Source: Platycnemis pennipes (Eukaryota; Arthropoda; Insecta; Odonata; Platycnemididae). Taken from it: 64,000 nt of DNA. The position numbers and the translations under genes are program-made. Below the pieces are notes generated by a model that was not told the origin of the DNA, made no database searches, and worked only from the letters and a program-made list of their open reading frames with translations. Positions 1 through 12,313 of this stretch are shown piece after piece. The number at the start of each line of letters is the position of its first letter. Within the stretch, counting starts at the first letter, position 1. Where the stretch lies: assembly GCA_933228895.1 (NCBI GenBank), contig OW121851.1:113729271-113793270 (forward strand). Reading direction: 5' to 3'.

Positions 1-1730
1 GGTTGCGGACGGGAAGGTTGGGAAAATGATGTGGTGTCCATAGGGAAGGGAGGAGATGCCCATGGGTATGCTCCATGGCGTGGGAGGTAAGAAGAATGGA
101 GGAAAGAGTAAAGAAGTTGCTTTAGAAAATTGAGCGTAGGTGAATGGAACGAGTAAATTGCGGAGGTGTGAAGGCCATTATAGAGTGTAGGGTGCGAGCG
201 GAACGAGAGTTAAGGGAGAATGAATAAACAGATTGGATAGCATTGAGAGAGGCAGGTGTATATTTATCTGGTGAAAGTTGTTGGTCTGGAGGGAGCCGTA
301 GGTAAAAATGGACGGGAGAGTACAAATGCTCCATCAAAAACTGCCCAGCGGAAGGAAATGTGATGCTAATGACCACATACAGCAATATAACTTGAGTAAT
401 GATTGGAGAAAGCTAATGAAAATAGTATTTTTAAGAAACTGATGAAGATAAATAGCATTGTATGAGAGCATAAAGCAATTGCAACAGCAATTACATCAAA
501 GTGCCTCCAGGTAAGATTTAAAAATCAAAAACTACAGGTACCTACTGTATTATTGAAAAAAATGAACTCTAAATTGTTCTCTTTAGACAAATTCACTCTA
601 CTTTTATCACAAGGGTTTGCGAGATCGTATGTGACAGCGTTAAACAATATCGTGGCAAATTCGTTGTTTATTCAACTTCCAACAAGCAAAAAACTTCAGC
701 AATAAAGTTGTCTTCATCCTTAGGTCATTCTAAATCACACCTCTAGATGCATATATTTAAGACAAACTTGGGTTTATAAGTATTTAGTACTTTCCAGTAT
801 ACTTATGAAATCGGATTTCCCGAAGGATCCAATGATACGATGGAATATACTACGGAAGATCACTTATAATATACTTTAAATGAAATAAAAAAACAACAAT
901 AATAATAATATGCAATAAATTTAAAAAAGATCCAAAAGTTAATGTAAAATAAATCCCAAGGTATTTGGGTAGTCTACGTGACAGGTGCCTAACTTCGATG
1001 CAACGGCTATAACACAGGCTAGAAGGCCCCAGTACGAAAATCGGACATAGTAGATATTTTTCAAGAATCCCAGTCTCCACTTGAGTGCCATATGCAGAGC
1101 ATTTAAGGACCTGTACGATTGGGCGTAATACGCCTGAACCTTGGGGCCATTTTCTTAAAAAAATAACCAAAGGTGACTTCGGGTGTCTTAACATCCTTCC
1201 TACGCTCTTCTTTTTCCCATATTCACAAACCTGTCTTTTGCTGCGCAACCGACCTCATCTATAGATTGCCTCCCTAAAGATAAAGTTTTTGCTGCTGTTT
1301 ACTTACGACTATCGTTTGTTGTGAGTGATATAGAGTGAGTCCATATGGAGGGGTTAATACGTCCTTTGGGACTTCGCCTGAATAATTGAAGGGCTTGAAT
1401 GTCCCTATCCTAAAACCTTTGGCGTAGAACCTTTTGTATGTACATAAGATGTAAATTATTTTCCTATTCAAAACACCAAATGCTACCTAAGTATCACGGT
1501 AGCCATTCTCTCCTAAAGAACGAATGTCATACAGTAACGTATTAGGAATTGGAAGAGTCGGAACCGCTAAAGAAAAGCTTTCCTGAAGACTAGAGATCTC
1601 AGTCAAGCAACATATGACCTTTATTAGAAGGAGAATTAGTTTCAATGGGCTTCAACTCCTAAGTGAATATCATATTAAGATTAACTAACCTTGTAGATAA
1701 TAGTTTTGGATCTCACTTGGTGGAATTCCT
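1..1730. other. Unassigned AT-rich intergenic DNA
   Basis: I see no gene here. The first 400 bases are purine-rich on the plus strand. A short (AAT)n run lies near 893-911. The open frames at 850-1248 and 1274-1471 on the minus strand have no domain or recognisable composition. Confidence 0.5.
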
Positions 1731-1950
1731 TGATGTCAGGAAAAGAAGAAGAAATAACTCTGCTATTCCACATGTTTTTAACTTTCATGCCAAGACCGGT
1801 TTTGCCGCACAGCAGCATCTTTTTCTCCGTAGAAGGAGCGTTTTTAGAGTAAAATCTTCTGCTCTGAGGCAAAACCGAATTTGACAATAAAACTTCAATT
1901 CATTTGGAATTGCATAGTTATTACTTCTTTTTTTGTTAACTGACACCATT
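1731..1950. repeat. Long imperfect foldback (inverted repeat) element
   Basis: The left arm (about 1731-1826) matches the reverse complement of the right arm (about 1850-1950), leaving a short central loop. The best-paired blocks are CGGTTTTGCC at about 1797-1806, matched inverted at about 1868-1877, and the AATAACT...ATTCCA block at 1753-1770, matched near 1905-1925. Weaker pairing may reach about 1708 and 1973. This symmetry explains why open frames appear on both strands. It is probably a MITE-like or foldback element; no target duplication was identified. Confidence 0.6.
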
Positions 1951-1973
1951 GCAGTAAAAGTTTGCTCCAATTT

Positions 1974-4388
1974 ATTATTATTATTTATGTTTTAGAACAC
2001 ATGCAGTCTTCAAAAGAGGCCTCATAAAACGCAATGTTTTATAAGGAGTAGGTGGGGCCTAATTGTCTGCCAGCACACACATTCTGGCTTCGTTCTCAGC
2101 CAAATACTAGCATGCCGATGTCTCCCCCGGTACACTATAACCTCCTTGAATATATGACGGTCCATTCACTTCAATCACTTGCGCCTGCTGTGCCATGTAT
2201 GTCTTCTGCCTTTCCAACATACTCCGATCCTCCACAATATTTCCTTAGTTAACTTTTCCCACCTCACTTCAACTGAAAAGTATTGATAGCATTTTCTTTC
2301 ACCATGAATACCATTAGAGTAACACTCCTATTTGCTGCAAATTATCAGAAAAAAGGTGTGTTATCTACTTTCCAAAATGCATTAGCATCTTAGAGTAGGT
2401 GGACAGATGGCTAAAGGGATGTAACGGTTTCCATTTTCCACGGTTGGTCCACTATCGACTAGTAAAGGAATAGCTTTCTCTTGCTTTCCAAGTTTGGAAG
2501 TTTGGAAGTTCTCTGCCAAGTTTGGACTCGATGCTTGGTCGAAATAAAAAAAATTAAAGGCTTATAAGCTTCGATTCCTCCAGGATTAGAGTGTGGAAGT
2601 CAGATCCGGATTAGGGATTGAAAAGCAGATCATGTCCAGGAATACATTAAAGGAAGTACGCGGTCAAGCGTACCAGATTCTCGGAATCATATTAAGAAGA
2701 GTGATTCTGGGGAAAACAATTGATTGGAACCACAGAATTAATGCTTCAGCATCCCACAGAGGCTGACCTCAACCAGGTAAGCCGTATCTTCCTCTAACTG
2801 CGGACACTTTGATATATGACTAATTACGTTAAAATCTTTCCCTTAAGAATAGATTTAACTCCGGCAGAATTTCACATTAATGAGAAACGACATTCCTCTT
2901 TTTCGTTACAAATGGAAATTGCTGATCTCACTGCTAGAGAAATATTACCTTCACTCAACCTAAAATCGGAACTTCATCATTTTAGTAGCGCTATAAGAGT
3001 CGGGTCATATAAAATGTGGCGATAATGTAAAAGGTCAATCAATGTGGACAACACCATTTCCGAATTCTACCAAAATTATACATTATTATTTTTAATCCGT
3101 TCATTTACTATTTTGTGAACTGAAGTGATTCATATGAGTTTTATGCGGATTATCTCCGTGCATGAAATTAAATGACCAACACGGTCCATAACACGGTTCT
3201 GTTATGGACTTTTTAGTTCATATAATCTTCAGAGTCAAGAAATATAGACGATGATTCTTTTTTTATTACTTGGAACGTTAGATTTTGTTCTTTTATAGGT
3301 GTAAGAGAAATAAAGCGTTTGTTATCGTGCAAATTTCCTGTCGTATTGATCATGTCGGTGGTGTGACATAAGTTCATATTTAAACAACCAACCCTCACCA
3401 ATGTAGCCACACGGTTCGACACCTTCGATCACGTTAGTCACAGGTATTTGGCCTTCTACTCCATGATTTTGTGTAATGATGGTCAACACGTTGGTGCCTG
3501 TTACCTTTCTTAGTGAAGATAGTGAAGAGAATAAAGAGCATTATGCCTTTGAACACTGCTAATTGTGTCATTCTTTGCCAGTTGACATCAGAAACGAATT
3601 TTCTGAACGCTAAATATTAAGCTGACTAATTTTTCAAACATGATCACATGTTTCATAGCGTAATGACTCTGACATAAGGTACGTATAATCAAGCAGGAAG
3701 AAAATTAGAGCATGAGCTAGTGAACACCGAAGGTTCTTAAGAATAGGGGACGGAAGCTCCAATTTTGCTAAGAATTTATTCGAAATAGCATGAAAGTGAT
3801 TTTGTCCCAGAAATGTTGTTCAATTGGAGAGCAAAGAAAGAAAAATTGGACTTTTGAAGAAATTTGAACATTTTCAGTCCCCAAATGGACTTCGAGTGAA
3901 CAACCAGCCATTTTGATACACAATCACTGCAGACGATTACAAATTTTGAGAAGAAAGTGGGGAATGGGTAACTGCATCAAGAGCTAATGATAAAACAACA
4001 GGGCCTCTCGTTTTTATTATATTGCCTAAGGATCTAATAACTGCATTAAGTTCAGGCTGTCGTTCGTTGGAGCATAAGTTTGTTATTAAATAGTAGATAA
4101 TAATAGAATTGCGATTTCATGTACTTTAGCAGATTCAATTATATCAAACCGTTTAAGCTAACTAATCTAATAACTAAACTAATTCTTACCCCGTAGAGAA
4201 CCCGCGACTTTTCGGTTGTCTGGCCGGAGCTTTGTCGACTTGACTACTCGACGGGATCGGTTAATAAATAGTGCGAACAAAAAAAACGAAGCTACTGATC
4301 TCACCGATGATTCTCTTAAGCGGTTAAGGCATCGAGTTGAGCGGCTTAGGGGAAAGACATTACTATTGCAATTCACTGGAAATTCTGC
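1974..4388. other. Unassigned AT-rich intergenic DNA
   Basis: No gene or RNA can be supported. A short direct repetition of AGTTTGGA occurs near 2494-2525. The small open frames here have no recognisable domain. Confidence 0.5.
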
Positions 4389-4482
4389 ACAATAGCAGGA
4401 TTTCCGCAGAGAAAAAATCATCCGCCTCGACCAGGACCCGAACACGGAACCCTCTAATTCCATCCGGGTGGTCTACTAATGG
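4389..4482 (-). mobile_element. tRNA-derived SINE head (family B)
   Basis: Read on the minus strand, the segment has a degenerate A-box region (TTAGTAGACCACCCGG), a B-box-like TGTTCGGGTCC, then a GTCGAGGCGGATGATTTTTT body and a CTCTGCGGAAAT stretch. The same body follows the plus-strand head near 40,570-40,620. This is the layout of a tRNA-derived short interspersed element. Minus-strand sequence beyond it (to about 4190) is unassigned. Confidence 0.5.
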
Positions 4483-4489
4483 GGACGTT

Positions 4490-6048
4490 TACCATATTTT
4501 TTTATTGCCGAATATGATAGAGTTTGTAAAATAAAAAGACCCGTATTTTTCCGTTTTTTGATCCGTCAATCATTTCGCCCACGAGGCGAAAAACTGATGT
4601 TTTTAACCCTTTCGGAAAAGTGGGTGTGGTCCAACCTCAAACGTATATCGACTTCGTCCAATCACAAGTGAGCCCGCGAAGCTACTTCGCCTTATCGCAA
4701 AGGGGACTCACAGCTGGCTCTCCCATTGGGAGCGATTTCGACAGGATCTGTGCGAGCAGACCTTCCGAGAATCCCCCTCCACTCCCTTCCCTCCCCTTAA
4801 GAGCAGTCAAGGACGGGAGGAAAATGACGTAAATGTTATCACAGCAGCTTTTTAGGTGGACGTCACTTTTTCTTATTTTAATTTTTGATTTATGAGTGAA
4901 TGGTTGTGGTTAGAAGATTAATTTTTTTACTAAAATTCTTTCTTCGTTTCCATCTAACATTTTCGTGCAAAAAATTGCGTTTTCGGTTCCGAGTAAACGC
5001 CCCCATTAAGGTACCAAGAAATCCACATTCTCTTTGGAGTTCCAGAGGTTTTAAAGGAACACGACCTTACAGTCAAGTCGAATGATTTTATTCTCTTTGG
5101 AAATTCTTCTATGCTGCATTTTCAATGGGTAATTATGATAAGGTTTCCAAGTCAAGGTCGGAATCCTTGAGTTCGCTATGAAACGAAAAATTTGGGAAAC
5201 TCAGCAAGTTCCCTTTTCCCATTGCACAAGCAGAAATCCAAGAAATAGCAGGAAATCCATCTGTCAATGAAAGAACGATCCTTGAGATAGGAAGAAAGCA
5301 ATAATTTGTATTATTAAACTAATTATCAACAGATCCAAGCTTGTTGCAGGGGAAGGTACCCATGAATGAAAAAATCTTAAGCAATTTTCCGTTAGGACGT
5401 TTTACACGGTCTTTGAAACTTCGCAAGTTGATGTTGCTTCCGTTTGAGCAGTCGCCTGCAAAATTCCGTGACGTAGAAAATTGGGAGGACGATTGCTTGA
5501 CAGCTTTGCACGGTACAATCATCGGTGCATTACGTCAGTGACAATATACCATTCAGTAGCGGTAATACCGTCAATATATCGAATAACGACAAGATCTGTT
5601 AAGTAACAATTAATTGGACGTGAATGAGGAGATAAATAACCACCACTCTAAAGTTTGTTTTAAGCCTTAGTCCAAACTTAATGGTGGAGGCCCAGTCCTG
5701 TATGCTTTGCCCAAAATTTGCACAACGAACGGACGGCTGTGGGCCAAGGTAACGAGTTCTTCCTTTACGAAAGAAATTTAAGCTTCCACGTGACCAATCG
5801 CCTAGCTCATCATTATTGCACTTTATTCACTACCTAAGAAGTTGAGTGCAAACAAAAACACCCAACTCAATCGTCAACAGCCTATTTAATTGTTAGAATT
5901 CCCCTGGCAGTTCGTTGCCACACTACATCTGCACCATCTAGTTAGAGAAATAAACTTCAACTTGCGCGAACGCATATATCAGATTAGAACATGGTTTTAA
6001 TATGCTCGCAGTAGTTCACGCAGTAACGATGTCTTTCCTCGCAAGTCG
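4490..6048. other. Unassigned intergenic DNA
   Basis: No gene can be supported. Around 4560-4830 the base composition is less AT-rich, with CCAAT motifs at 4657-4661 and, inverted, at 4724-4728. That is suggestive but not enough to call a promoter. Paired opposite-strand frames at 5319-5541 have no domain. Confidence 0.4.
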
Positions 6049-6130
6049 TCGCTTTACACGGTTCAATATTTCTTGTGAAGGTGTTCTCGCAGCAGTCTGC
6101 GCAGTATCAACGACCATGTAAAACAGCCTG
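6049..6130. repeat. Fragment related to the 61.5-kb MITE
   Basis: It contains the block GCTTTACACGGT and ends with GTAAAACAGCCT, the same internal and terminal motifs as the complete inverted-repeat element at 61,453-61,669. The opposite end is not found and no flanking target duplication is visible, so this is called a decayed or solo end. Confidence 0.4.
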
Positions 6131-6134
6131 ATGA

Positions 6135-6180
6135 GTTAATGAACATACTATGCGTTTCAACTCACAGAGTCGTCATCAGG
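6135..6180 (-). ncRNA. Hammerhead-ribozyme-like core (Penelope type)
   Basis: On the minus strand the core CCTGATGA (6180-6173) is followed by a short arm pair ACTC/GAGT with a 3-base loop (within 6172-6159) and then GAAAC (6158-6154). The order CTGATGA, stem II, GAAAC is that of a hammerhead ribozyme core. Such ribozymes are known from the terminal repeats of Penelope-like elements. Stems I and III are not convincing by eye, so self-cleavage is not claimed. Confidence 0.4.
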
Positions 6181-6369
6181 TGCCAATAACAATCATGAAT
6201 CAATTATTTCAATACCCTCTCTAATTTTACTATCAGAGATTTCAAACGAAAGCCATAAAAACACTACAAATTTCGGAAAGGCATGAATTAATGCTTATTA
6301 TGCTCTGAGTTTTCCTATGATGGCAATAAAAAAATAGGTAAATTATTTTGCTTGAAAATAAAAAAAAAC

Positions 6370-6549
6370 GTATCTGGGAACAAATTCATCAAGAAACACT
6401 GGTTTCGCATCCTTCTCCGTAAGTTGAATGGGCACTTTAATATCAGGAACGGGAATTGCTTTTCCACTCGCCAACTTTTCCACATAATCTTTACAAATAA
6501 TGTCACTGCCTTCTACATAGAAATCGAATTCTTCAACGGATTCGTTCAA
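6370..6549 (-). CDS. Candidate coding exon of unknown host gene
   Basis: A 60-codon open segment on the minus strand follows an acceptor-like AAACAG and encodes a hydrophilic, acidic peptide starting LNESVEEFDFYVEG and containing IPVPDIKVPIQLTEKDAK and FLDEFVPR. Its composition reads more like protein than the other frames nearby. The downstream donor (ATAC then GTTTTT) is weak and no partner exon was found within several kilobases. I do not recognise the family. It could be a decayed exon or a chance frame. Confidence 0.25.
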
Positions 6550-8928
6550 CTGTTTAATAAATATTTAAATCTTTTTTACCATAAATTTAGAATAGTTCTC
6601 GCACATAGCTTTAAGCATATGGGATGGACCAGGGAACTACAGCAAATATACGTCACACCAGAGGCAAAAATGGAAACGTAAATACAATGAGAAAAATATC
6701 CCATATATGAGAACAGAAAATACTATAAAATAAGATACAAGAGGACCAAAAACAAAAGTAGTTTAAATTTAACTCTGTTGCAGACAACACAATGACTTCA
6801 CGGTATACCCACTCACAGAGTGAGGCTGCAGACACATGTGCTTATTATAGTAGTAATTAATTGGTTCCTCCTTAATAATTTGCAAAGATTTTATTGATAA
6901 ATATCAATTCCATAGATTTGAGCCAGAGATAGCCATGTGAGTGTTCATACGAGGCACTGAGTGCATGAGATAAGAGAGTCTAAGAAAAGAGGATCAATAC
7001 TAGAGGGTCTAAAAAGAGGGACTGATCTGGGGTTAAACAAGGAATTTAGGTAGCTTGGATTTTATGTTACCAAAAGGGGGTAAAGAGAAAAATTCCTGTG
7101 AAGATTTCTTCCCAGCAGAGATCTAAAGCCATGGCAAGTAATGAAGGTAGTGGGAGATATGTCCGTTTTCACGGAGTCCAAGGTGAAATCTTACACAGGA
7201 ATTTAGGAGTGTCTGGAACTTATTTTTTAATATTTAGGGTAGGCTGTTGAGAGAGGAGATATGTGTAATTTCATTGGCTAAGTTTAGTTTACTGGCTAAG
7301 GGTTATCAATGTGCTATGATTTGAACTTTTTGTGATTTGAATTTTTATTCCGCACTCGTTTGCGACTGTTTTGATTATATTTTACATCTATAAAGCGCAG
7401 AACTTTGTCTTGGAACGCTGTTAAAATTTTTAATTACGATTAGTCAGTTCGTATAAGAATATTATTTCTAACATTGATTATCACACACATAGTACATGAA
7501 TACATTTCGACGACACAGCACTTAAGAACATATATCTATGTAGTCCAGAGATTATTTTCTTTTCAATACTGGGGAACGTTCTCAAAACTGGGGAATACGG
7601 TAATATCGATCACATTCTTCCACCACTGTAGGTACTCGTGTTGAAACCGGAAATGGATCCAATCATTTTTCTTATCACCTTCACAAAATTCTGCGAAGCA
7701 TCTTAAAGAAAACGGAAACAAAGATCCCAGGGTAACTCTGAGACCTGCACGTGTTCCCCCCACCCACATCGGCGCGTCGCCCTTGACCCTTGGTGAATTA
7801 AAGAAGGAACAGCTTCCATTATGAGAAACCTTGAGACGAACGATTCCTCTCCTCCATATAATTTCCGTTTTCTCAAAGGAATCTCATGGAGATGAAAGTA
7901 ATTCTTTGTACCTTTTAGATGTGGAACGGTGAGAAAGGACGTAGGGTAAAAGTTTCACAATAAAAGACTTCCACCTCCACGTGGAATATTCCCCACAGAC
8001 CTTCTCTTTAAAAGCAATCCCCCCCTATTCAACTTAACGCCGATATTTACTTCCCTCGCATCCATATGCCCAATATATATATATGTATATATGTCTCTCT
8101 CTCTACCCACTAAAACCTTCTAAAAGGTTTTTGTGTCTCCCTGAACGAATACAGCATAACCCCCTAGTCTGCTGTCTAATCATGGCCACATTATCTCTCG
8201 CTATCACTCCACTTCCTCTCCCTCTCTCACTCCTACCTCTTGTCTCCTCACCATATAATCAGAATTCGTTTGCTCGAATCGATACTTGACTTGAAAGAGA
8301 GATACCGAGTTGCTAAAAACCAATTAGATGATTCTATACGCGTGCATAGAGAAATTCTGGAAATAAGAAATAGCTAGTAGAACGTTTATTGCTGTCGTCG
8401 AAATCTTTTCTTCCTCAATATTAATAAAAATGTCATCCATTACGCTCAGAAAAAATAATTTTCCCTTAGGTCATCAACGTTCACATTGTACCCCTAAATT
8501 TATGAAAAGTGTGAGAGGAATGGGGGGTGAATACGATAACTATAGAATAAGTCGTCGGAATGGTAACAATAGAAAACTTATCGACGAAGTCAGTGGTATG
8601 GAAAATCACAGTAACAAACTATTAGTCTATAGAATCTCGATGGTTATAATCAATAATATTTTACATTTCGTTTCTATCTGCTACTTTTTAATCAAACTTG
8701 TAGATTGTATGGAATGCATTGATTTTTTTTATTTATGGTTGTATCGCTCAGTCCTACGATACTCACTTGAGTGACTTGGTGGAAGAAGTAGGAAGAACAT
8801 TGGGTACATGAGAGCAATGATATTATGCGTAAACAAAAAGCAGGAATTTCCTATAATACGTTCAGATTCTTACTAAACGATTGCGTACATTAAAAATACG
8901 AAAGTCATTTAGAGATCCACAGTGTAAC
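6550..8928. other. Unassigned AT-rich intergenic DNA
   Basis: A (TA)n run followed by (TC)n lies at about 8075-8105. The minus-strand frame 7563-7769 is open but unrecognised, and a second frame is also open there. No gene is called. Confidence 0.5.
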
Positions 8929-9000
8929 GTCCCATTCGACTCACAGAATACGAAACATGAAGATCTCTCCACAGAGTACTAGTAGGGACCAGTTAACCAC
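8929..9000 (-). mobile_element. Partial SINE (family A), minus strand
   Basis: AACGTCCCATTCGAC...CTCTCCACAGAGTA...GGGACCAGTTAACCA follows the same order as the body of the family A copies at 37.8 and 43.3 kb. It is truncated and abuts an oppositely oriented copy at about 9001. Confidence 0.5.
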
Positions 9001-9202
9001 GTACTTGCCTCCCATCCCAAGGACCCGGGTTTAATTATCAGCAGTGGCGGATTTTTCAGTGGAAAACCGGTCCCCAGTTGAATGCCTAGTGGAGGGCATT
9101 TCAAGTTCAGTACTCCGTCCGTCGGATGGGACGTTAAGCGGTGGTCCCCTTGGCGCCTTTCGTCAAGAGTAGGCTAATGCCGACGCCGGGTTTCTCTCCA
9201 CC
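9001..9202 (+). mobile_element. tRNA-derived SINE (family A), plus strand
   Basis: It has a B-box-like CCGGGTTTAATTAT near 9026-9039, then GGCGGATTTTTCAGTGGAAA, a CAAGTTCAGTACTCCGTCC block, and the family's best-preserved core GTCGGATGGGACGTTAAGCG near 9120-9138, ending at GACGCCGGG. The core recurs at 12.6, 14.3, 37.8, 43.3 and 56.0 kb. The head structure implies tRNA ancestry; the mobilising partner is unknown. Confidence 0.65.
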
Positions 9203-9329
9203 ATTCCTCCGTTCCCTGAAAACTCCTACCTTTACCCAATTACTCACCTATCCTAAATGGCGCAAATTATCTCAGCTGTCGGTCGCCTCCCCTGAATAAC
9301 CAACCTAACCGGTTAACCACTGACATATC

Positions 9330-9412
9330 TCTGTTACTACCGGGTTTAAACGTGGACCCTTGGGGGTGAGACTTCAGTACTATAGTTACCGTGCCACACC
9401 GATCCCTGTTTC
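9330..9412 (-). mobile_element. tRNA-like SINE head, minus strand
   Basis: The reverse complement reads GGCACGGTAACTATAGTACT then CCACGTTTAAACCCGG, resembling an A-box and B-box pair and similar to the plus-strand head near 39,055. It is degenerate and has no clear body. Confidence 0.3.
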
Positions 9413-10635
9413 TAATATTTTTTTTCTAACATTTTTCTAATTCATATTTTAATACGAGTGATATCAACATACGAGGCAATAGAAAACGAAAAGCTGTGTC
9501 CCGAAGAGGTTGGGCCTAATCCTTACCAAGATCCTAAATTTTGGTTTCATTGTCACCCGTAAGGTAGGATGCATATGCCCTTTCCTAAAGCCTTCTTACC
9601 TCCTTGGGCCTATGGGAAATGAATGGAAAAAACTTCTCGACAAACAGAAAAAGGAAATTATTGCTTGTTATTCAACAATAATGGTGAAGCGAGTGAAAGG
9701 AAAGAGGAAGGAGGAGGTTGTACTGCTATAAGCGTAACAGGAGATAGAACCCCCTAGTTATATTTAATTGTGAAATTTAATCCACTAATTGGATTTATCA
9801 CCCTCTCGATAAGATGCCTGCATCTACTCGGATTAATTATTTAACCCATTACCTATTTTCATAAAATGGGTGATGAGGTACTCAGATTACAGGTACTTAA
9901 GACAGAAACAAATTATAATTTAGGTACCCTTGATCCATAGTGACTACTAAAAAAGTTAATGAGCATTAATAGTTGATTAAATAGTTTTCTTTGAGCAACT
10001 GCATTCTTGGTGATACTCATTAAGCCTCTCCTGTTAAATCAATAGCGCCCTACGATTTCGTAGAATGGGTCGTCAAAAGCCCAGATAATGTAGCTTCGGC
10101 CCAGAAAGGTGTGGGATAAAAGACAATCTTTAATTATGGTGACTAAGCGGAAATAGAAGACCTAGCATACGTCCAATAGCACTACAAATTAGTTGCTGAA
10201 ATATTCATGTGTGTACACATTCTGCTCATATTTCCATGCGCTATATTAGTTCATTTTTAAAAAAGGTTGGCTGAACATATTTCCTAAGTACAATAAGAGT
10301 ATAAAATATAAATTGGATCAACTTACATTAGAGACCACATTTATGTCTATAAATCGTATATCAGTAGTACTATACTGATAGATAACAATGATTTTTGTTA
10401 AGAAGATGCCTGTATAATTCATATTTAAATATATGAAGCGTTGGCAGCGCTGAATTCTCTGCTGTTTTCCCCTTGAGTATCGATGTGTATTACTACAACT
10501 CTTCATACAGGACTGCCGTGAGTGGTAGGAGAAGCGGCTTTTATACATGTGGCGGGGAAGGCGGAAGCGTCTGTAGCACCACACCAGAATTCTATTAAAC
10601 AATCTAGATGTGTCCAACAAAAATAGGAAAAACAT
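9413..10635. other. Unassigned AT-rich intergenic DNA
   Basis: No gene, RNA or repeat can be supported. The plus frame 9510-9731 is lysine-rich near its end and unrecognised. The minus frame 10318-10635 has no domain. Confidence 0.5.
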
Positions 10636-10712
10636 TTGACGGCACCGATACTAGAACTCGGACCGCGCGCATTGGAGGCTAGACCGGATCCACTGGGCTA
10701 ACGTGACAGCCG
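10636..10712 (-). mobile_element. tRNA-derived SINE head, minus strand
   Basis: The reverse complement contains TTAGCCCAGTGGATCCGG (A-box-like) and, about 30 bases on, GCGGTCCGAGTTCTAG (B-box-like). This is the internal RNA polymerase III promoter layout of a tRNA-derived repeat. It does not fold into a complete tRNA. Confidence 0.45.
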
Positions 10713-12313
10713 TAGTGGCAATATGCGGAGCATCACCACATATACATGTTTAGGTAAATTTGTGTTTCACAAGTTTGGGGTAACTTGCGCCATAGTTTGA
10801 AGGTGGTGATCATGAATTTGGCTATTGATACTCAATAGTTCGCGGAAGCGAAAAATTAATAAAGTATGCACTAGAGAAAGGGATTTTTCTTGAGAGATAG
10901 AAAATTAAGATTTGAAGATATTGGAGGTATATTTTGGATTCAACTCCCAATATATTCTACAAAGAAAGGTTTCCAAAGTGAATTTTCTTCAGTCACAAAA
11001 TGACATATGGCAAAATGGCATGAAATATGAAAGTGTGTAGGACAGAGCGATATTACACCATGAATCGAAACAAATTAGATACTGTTATGAACTACTGATA
11101 AAGTACAAAAAGCCAAGAAAAACCAATTTATGTACATGTGTAATTTATTGCTTTTTGGCGTTCTACCGGCCTTGCTGGAATTTTCCAGCCATGATTTGCC
11201 TTGATGATTTCTTTCACTCCTCTTTTGTAGATCGCTTTCCTCTTTTAATTCTCTCCCCTCAGATTAGCATACTTTCTACCTCTCGATGTTCGATAAATTA
11301 GCCCACCCACTTCTTCATTTTCCTTATGCATCCAACCATCTTCGGAATTCCATCAGCTTAATTACTTTTTCATCACCCACAAACTATTCTTTCTCATTAC
11401 ATCCAGCCAGCAAATTCCTTCCTTGTCCAACCAAGATTATTCACGGAAAACAATAGTTTACCAGATACAATCGTACATATTTAATAGGACACTTTTCGAT
11501 CAAAATTATTGCATTTTCAATGAGAATAACCATGCGATAGATAAATTTATTCAACGACTTGGTACCCGATTATTAAAAATTTCGGTAGTTAAGAATTGGC
11601 TTGAAAACGCGAAACATTTCGGCGAAAGTTACTGAATCGGCTCGATAGTTGCAGGAATTTGACAATCTTCACCAAGCTTTCGGTAAAAACCAAGACCCGA
11701 CTTAGCGTTTGCTTAAAAACATCTGACTCGTCGAGATTCTGTTCGATAGAAACTACTATCTTACATGATAGTCGCCATGTTTACAGAAATGTGTCTATTG
11801 TTGCAGTGTTCATAGAAACGGAGCAGTGCACTTCGGAAACACTGCTCTGCAGAACGGGTTGACAATATCAGTGGCTGTCCAATCCATTTAGTTGGAACTA
11901 TACTCTTTGCTAGAGCATCACATTAAATCAAATTAAATTGGATGGTCCATATTGGCTGTCGTATCCATTGCAGTTGATATTCGGGCCAACTATTTCTTAT
12001 CCAATTAAAATTGGATGCCTCATCCAAACTCTCTTTTGAGTGTGTGATATCCGATGTATCACATGCAAACCTTGCAGTCTACTCTGAGAACCACGTGAAT
12101 TTCCTACATGTGTTGTGTTGAAGCCTGCTGAAGTCCTGGGGTTCCCTGGAGTTGGCGGAGTCTTTCTTAAGATATTAATATTTGGTATCTTATATTATAA
12201 TAATGTCATAAAATTTAATGCCATTCGATGCTTCAATTTCGATAAATTTTGAACATAGAATATATTGATTAGTTATTAGACATTAATTAGTGTGATAAAT
12301 CACGAATACTATT
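10713..12313. other. Unassigned AT-rich intergenic DNA
   Basis: No gene is called. A short hairpin, GAGCAGTG paired with CACTGCTC across an 11-base loop, lies near 11,821-11,847. A loose direct repeat of TCCAATCCATTTAG-like sequence lies at 11,878-11,990. Confidence 0.45.

Noticed and set aside
850..1248. 132-codon minus frame as a gene
   Set aside because: No domain, hydrophobic AT-driven C-terminus, no splice context; likely chance.
8075..8105. TATA-rich promoter
   Set aside because: It is a simple (TA)n/(TC)n microsatellite with no associated gene.
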